From positions 1-6,275 of the forward strand of contig CAUQVP010000096.1 of NCBI GenBank assembly GCA_963521545.1: 6,275 nt of DNA. The letters are read 5' to 3'. This DNA is from JABCPE02 sp963521545. GTDB taxonomy: Bacteria > Bacteroidota > Bacteroidia > Flavobacteriales > Weeksellaceae. Shown piece after piece: positions 4,545 through 6,275 of the stretch; within the stretch, counting starts at the first letter, position 1; each line of letters opens with the position of its first letter. The position numbers were made by a program, and so were the translations under genes. Under the pieces are notes generated by a model. It was not told the DNA's origin, made no database searches, and saw only the letters and a program-made list of their open reading frames with translations.

Positions 4545-5657
4545 TTATATCGTTAAATCATGAGTTTCGTCACCTTGTCCTTCTGCCATTAGGAAAGATT
4601 TTAGGAAAGGAGTGATGTTGCCATTCATCACGGCATCCACATCGGAAGTCTCATAGCCAGAGCGAACATCTTTTACCAATTTGTAAGGATGCATCACATA
4701 GTTTCTAATCTGGCTGCCCCATTCTATTTTCATTTTTCCTGCTTCTATTTCGTTTCGCGCCTTGTTTCTTTCTTCCAATTCTATTTCGTAAAGCCTTGAT
4801 TTTAAGAGCTGCATGGCTTTTTCTTTGTTTTGAAGCTGAGAACGGCTTTCAGAGTTTTCGATGATGATTCCCGTAGGGTGGTGGCGGAGTCGCACGGCGG
4901 TTTCTACTTTGTTTACATTTTGTCCTCCTGCACCGCTGGCTCTCATGGTTTCAAAAGTGATGTCAGATGGATTGATGTTAATCTCAATAGTGTCATCCAC
5001 CAAAGGATAAACATAAACGGAAACAAAGCTGGTATGGCGTTTTGCGTTGCTGTCAAAAGGAGAAATTCTCACCAAACGATGCACGCCGTTTTCGCCTTTT
5101 AGATATCCGAAGGCAAATTCGCCATCTATCTCTAATGTCACGGTTTTCACGCCCGCTACATCTCCTTCTTGGAAGTTGAGCTCTCGCACGCTGTATCCCT
5201 GTTTTTCTGCCCACATGATGTACATTCTCATCAGCATAGATGCCCAGTCGCAGCTCTCCGTTCCTCCTGCTCCAGCCGTGATTTGGAGGACGGCAGAAAG
5301 CTCGTCTCCTTCGCTGGAAAGCATATTTTTAAATTCCAGATTTTCTATTTTTTCAAGAAGTTTTGGGAATATGTCTTCTACTTCTTTTTCGCTGTCTGGG
5401 TCTTCTTTGGAAAACTCTACCAATACTTGTAAATCTTCAAATTCTTTAAGGATTTCTTCATATTCTTCCACCCATTTTTTCTTGGAGCGGAGCTGTTTCA
5501 GAAATGCTTCGGCTTCTTTCGGGTTGTCCCAAAATTCTGGCGAAGCAGTTTTCTCATCATCATTGGATATTTCTACCTTTTTTCGCTCTATTTGAAGGTA
5601 TTTGTATAAATCTTCTATTCGGGTCTGTGCGTCTTTTATTTGCTCGTTACTAATCAC
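4545..5657 (-). CDS. prfB: Peptide chain release factor 2, in one continuous frame
   Basis: RF2 recognises UAA and UGA in the ribosomal A site and triggers peptide release. The 370 residues are full length. A coiled-coil N-terminal domain covers about 1-110. The stop-codon reading motif SPF is at 199-201 (RISPFDSNAKRHTSF), which distinguishes RF2 from RF1 (PxT). The catalytic GGQ is at 244-246 (GAGGQNVNK), and the C-terminal part has HPYKLVKDVRSGYETSDVDAVMNG. The start is GTG at 5657: an in-frame TAA lies five codons upstream and no ATG occurs before residue 112. The first 20 residues align with the segment that precedes the frameshift site in E. coli RF2. There is no in-frame TGA: codons 21-22 are CTT CAA (YLQ) and no purine-rich tract precedes them. 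Neighbours are pth upstream and the dedA-family gene downstream. Confidence 0.97.
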   Translation of the reverse strand: MISNEQIKDAQTRIEDLYKYLQIERKKVEISNDDEKTASPEFWDNPKEAEAFLKQLRSKKKWVEEYEEILKEFEDLQVLVEFSKEDPDSEKEVEDIFPKLLEKIENLEFKNMLSSEGDELSAVLQITAGAGGTESCDWASMLMRMYIMWAEKQGYSVRELNFQEGDVAGVKTVTLEIDGEFAFGYLKGENGVHRLVRISPFDSNAKRHTSFVSVYVYPLVDDTIEININPSDITFETMRASGAGGQNVNKVETAVRLRHHPTGIIIENSESRSQLQNKEKAMQLLKSRLYEIELEERNKARNEIEAGKMKIEWGSQIRNYVMHPYKLVKDVRSGYETSDVDAVMNGNITPFLKSFLMAEGQGDETHDLTI

Positions 5658-5672
5658 AAATTCAAATTTTTA

Positions 5673-5680
5673 CAAAAATA
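5673..5680 (-). promoter_or_regulatory. Possible -7 promoter element of prfB
   Basis: The - strand reads TATTTTTG, matching TAnnTTTG in full, 15 bases upstream of the GTG start and inside the 53-base gap after pth. A matching -33 TTG was not found. It would give a leader of about 10 bases, as with the similar site before the dedA-family gene. A/T-rich gaps can produce such matches by chance, so this is tentative. Confidence 0.4.
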
Positions 5681-5710
5681 ATAGTTTTTTGGTGATTTTA
5701 GTAATAAAAT

Positions 5711-6274
5711 TTATTTTCCGTTAAAAGTATTCATCGTATTGGTAATTCCTGCGAAAACGAAGGACAAGCAGGCATCTGCGAATTTTTCGATTCTTTCAGG
5801 GAGTTTTTCTTTTTCTTCCTCGCTCCATTCACCGATGACATAGTCTATCTGTCTGCCTTTTTCAAAATCGGAAGAAATCCCAAATCTCAGGCGGGCGTAG
5901 TTTTGGGTTTTTATCATTTCCTGAATGTTTTTCAGACCGTTGTGCCCAGCATCAGAACCCTTTGATTTTAGGCGTAAAGCACCGAAAGGCAGCGCCAAAT
6001 CATCTGTCACGACGAGGATATTTTCCAAAGGAATGTTTTCTTTCTGCATCCAGAATTTTAGGGCGTTTCCAGAGAGATTCACATAAGTGTCTGGTTTTAA
6101 AAGAATTATTTTTCTGCCCTTGTATTTTCCTTCTGCTGTCCATCCGTAGTTTGTAGAGCTGAACTGTGTATCTATTTTTTCGGCAACTTTTTCCACGATT
6201 TTAAAACCGATGTTATGCCTTGTGTTTTCGTATTTTTCGCCTTTGTTTCCTATTCCTAAAATTAAGTATTTCAT
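5711..6274 (-). CDS. pth: Aminoacyl-tRNA (peptidyl-tRNA) hydrolase
   Basis: Pth cleaves peptidyl-tRNA that drops off the ribosome, recycling the tRNA; it is a cytoplasmic, normally essential enzyme. The 187 residues are the family length and the gene appears complete, with ATG at 6274-6272 one base from the window edge. The N-terminal signature LGIGNKGEKYENTRHNIGF (6-24) contains N10 and the catalytic H20. KPDTYVNLSG (60-69) holds N66, VTDDLALPFG (89-98) holds D91, and SDAGHNGLKNI (107-117) holds N112, the counterparts of the E. coli active-site residues. Two common positions differ: the usual GNPG is GNKG, and the usual LDLP is LALP; neither is catalytic. It is followed 53 bases later by prfB on the same strand. 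Its promoter is outside the window. Confidence 0.97.
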   Translation of the reverse strand: MKYLILGIGNKGEKYENTRHNIGFKIVEKVAEKIDTQFSSTNYGWTAEGKYKGRKIILLKPDTYVNLSGNALKFWMQKENIPLENILVVTDDLALPFGALRLKSKGSDAGHNGLKNIQEMIKTQNYARLRFGISSDFEKGRQIDYVIGEWSEEEKEKLPERIEKFADACLSFVFAGITNTMNTFNGK

Positions 6275-6275
6275 T

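Noticed and set aside
4830..5432. Two further + strand frames opposite prfB (4830-5102 and 5169-5432)
   Set aside because: They overlap the GGQ and SPF coding region of prfB on the other strand and look like shadows of its codon use.
5047..5595. 182-codon open frame on the + strand opposite prfB
   Set aside because: It lies wholly antisense to an intact, well conserved RF2 gene. Its Ser/Phe-rich product matches no family I know and shows no motif.
1..6275. Mobile element, CRISPR array, prophage or undescribed multi-gene system
   Set aside because: No repeats, transposase, integrase or unknown gene cluster is visible; every protein gene belongs to a known family, and the gaps are explained by terminators, promoters and a leader.

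Overview
The window looks like the chromosome of a low-GC member of the Bacteroidota, most likely a flavobacterium of the Weeksellaceae/Chryseobacterium type. Four things point there. The EF-Tu and ribosomal protein sequences are of that kind. The order tuf–tRNA-Trp–secE–nusG–rplK–rplA–rplJ–rplL is the usual one in the group. No gene has a properly spaced Shine-Dalgarno sequence. The promoter-like sites match the Bacteroidota TAnnTTTG -7 element instead of TATAAT. The genus is an inference; there is no 16S sequence here.

Left part, + strand (1-1362): the 3' end of tuf, a strong hairpin terminator, tRNA-Trp(CCA), secE and nusG, closed by a second hairpin terminator. Middle part, + strand (1363-3740): a clear -33/-7 promoter, a leader of about 110 nt that begins with a long stem, then rplK, rplA, rplJ and rplL (L11, L1, L10, L7/L12). 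Together these proteins form the L1 stalk, the stalk base and the GTPase-recruiting stalk of the 50S subunit. This unit ends at a 14-bp hairpin that has a T tract on both strands. Right part, - strand (3838-6274): pth, prfB and a DedA-family membrane protein, transcribed towards the ribosomal genes, with 53 bp in each of the two gaps.

Most of the content concerns translation: delivery of aminoacyl-tRNA (EF-Tu), a tRNA, the 50S stalk proteins, termination (RF2) and peptidyl-tRNA recycling (Pth). SecE and NusG link translation to protein export and transcription. All ten protein genes end in TAA. All visible starts are ATG except prfB, which begins with GTG; the tuf start lies outside the window.

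The notable points are moderate. rpoB does not follow rplL, whose downstream neighbour is a convergent gene. prfB is one continuous frame, with CTT-CAA where many bacteria have the CTT-TGA frameshift site. The rplK leader is structured. L10 has a Glu/Ala/Pro-rich tail. No mobile element, CRISPR array, prophage or undescribed multi-gene system is visible. The longest stretch without a gene is 212 bp (1363-1574), described under the terminator, promoter and leader entries.
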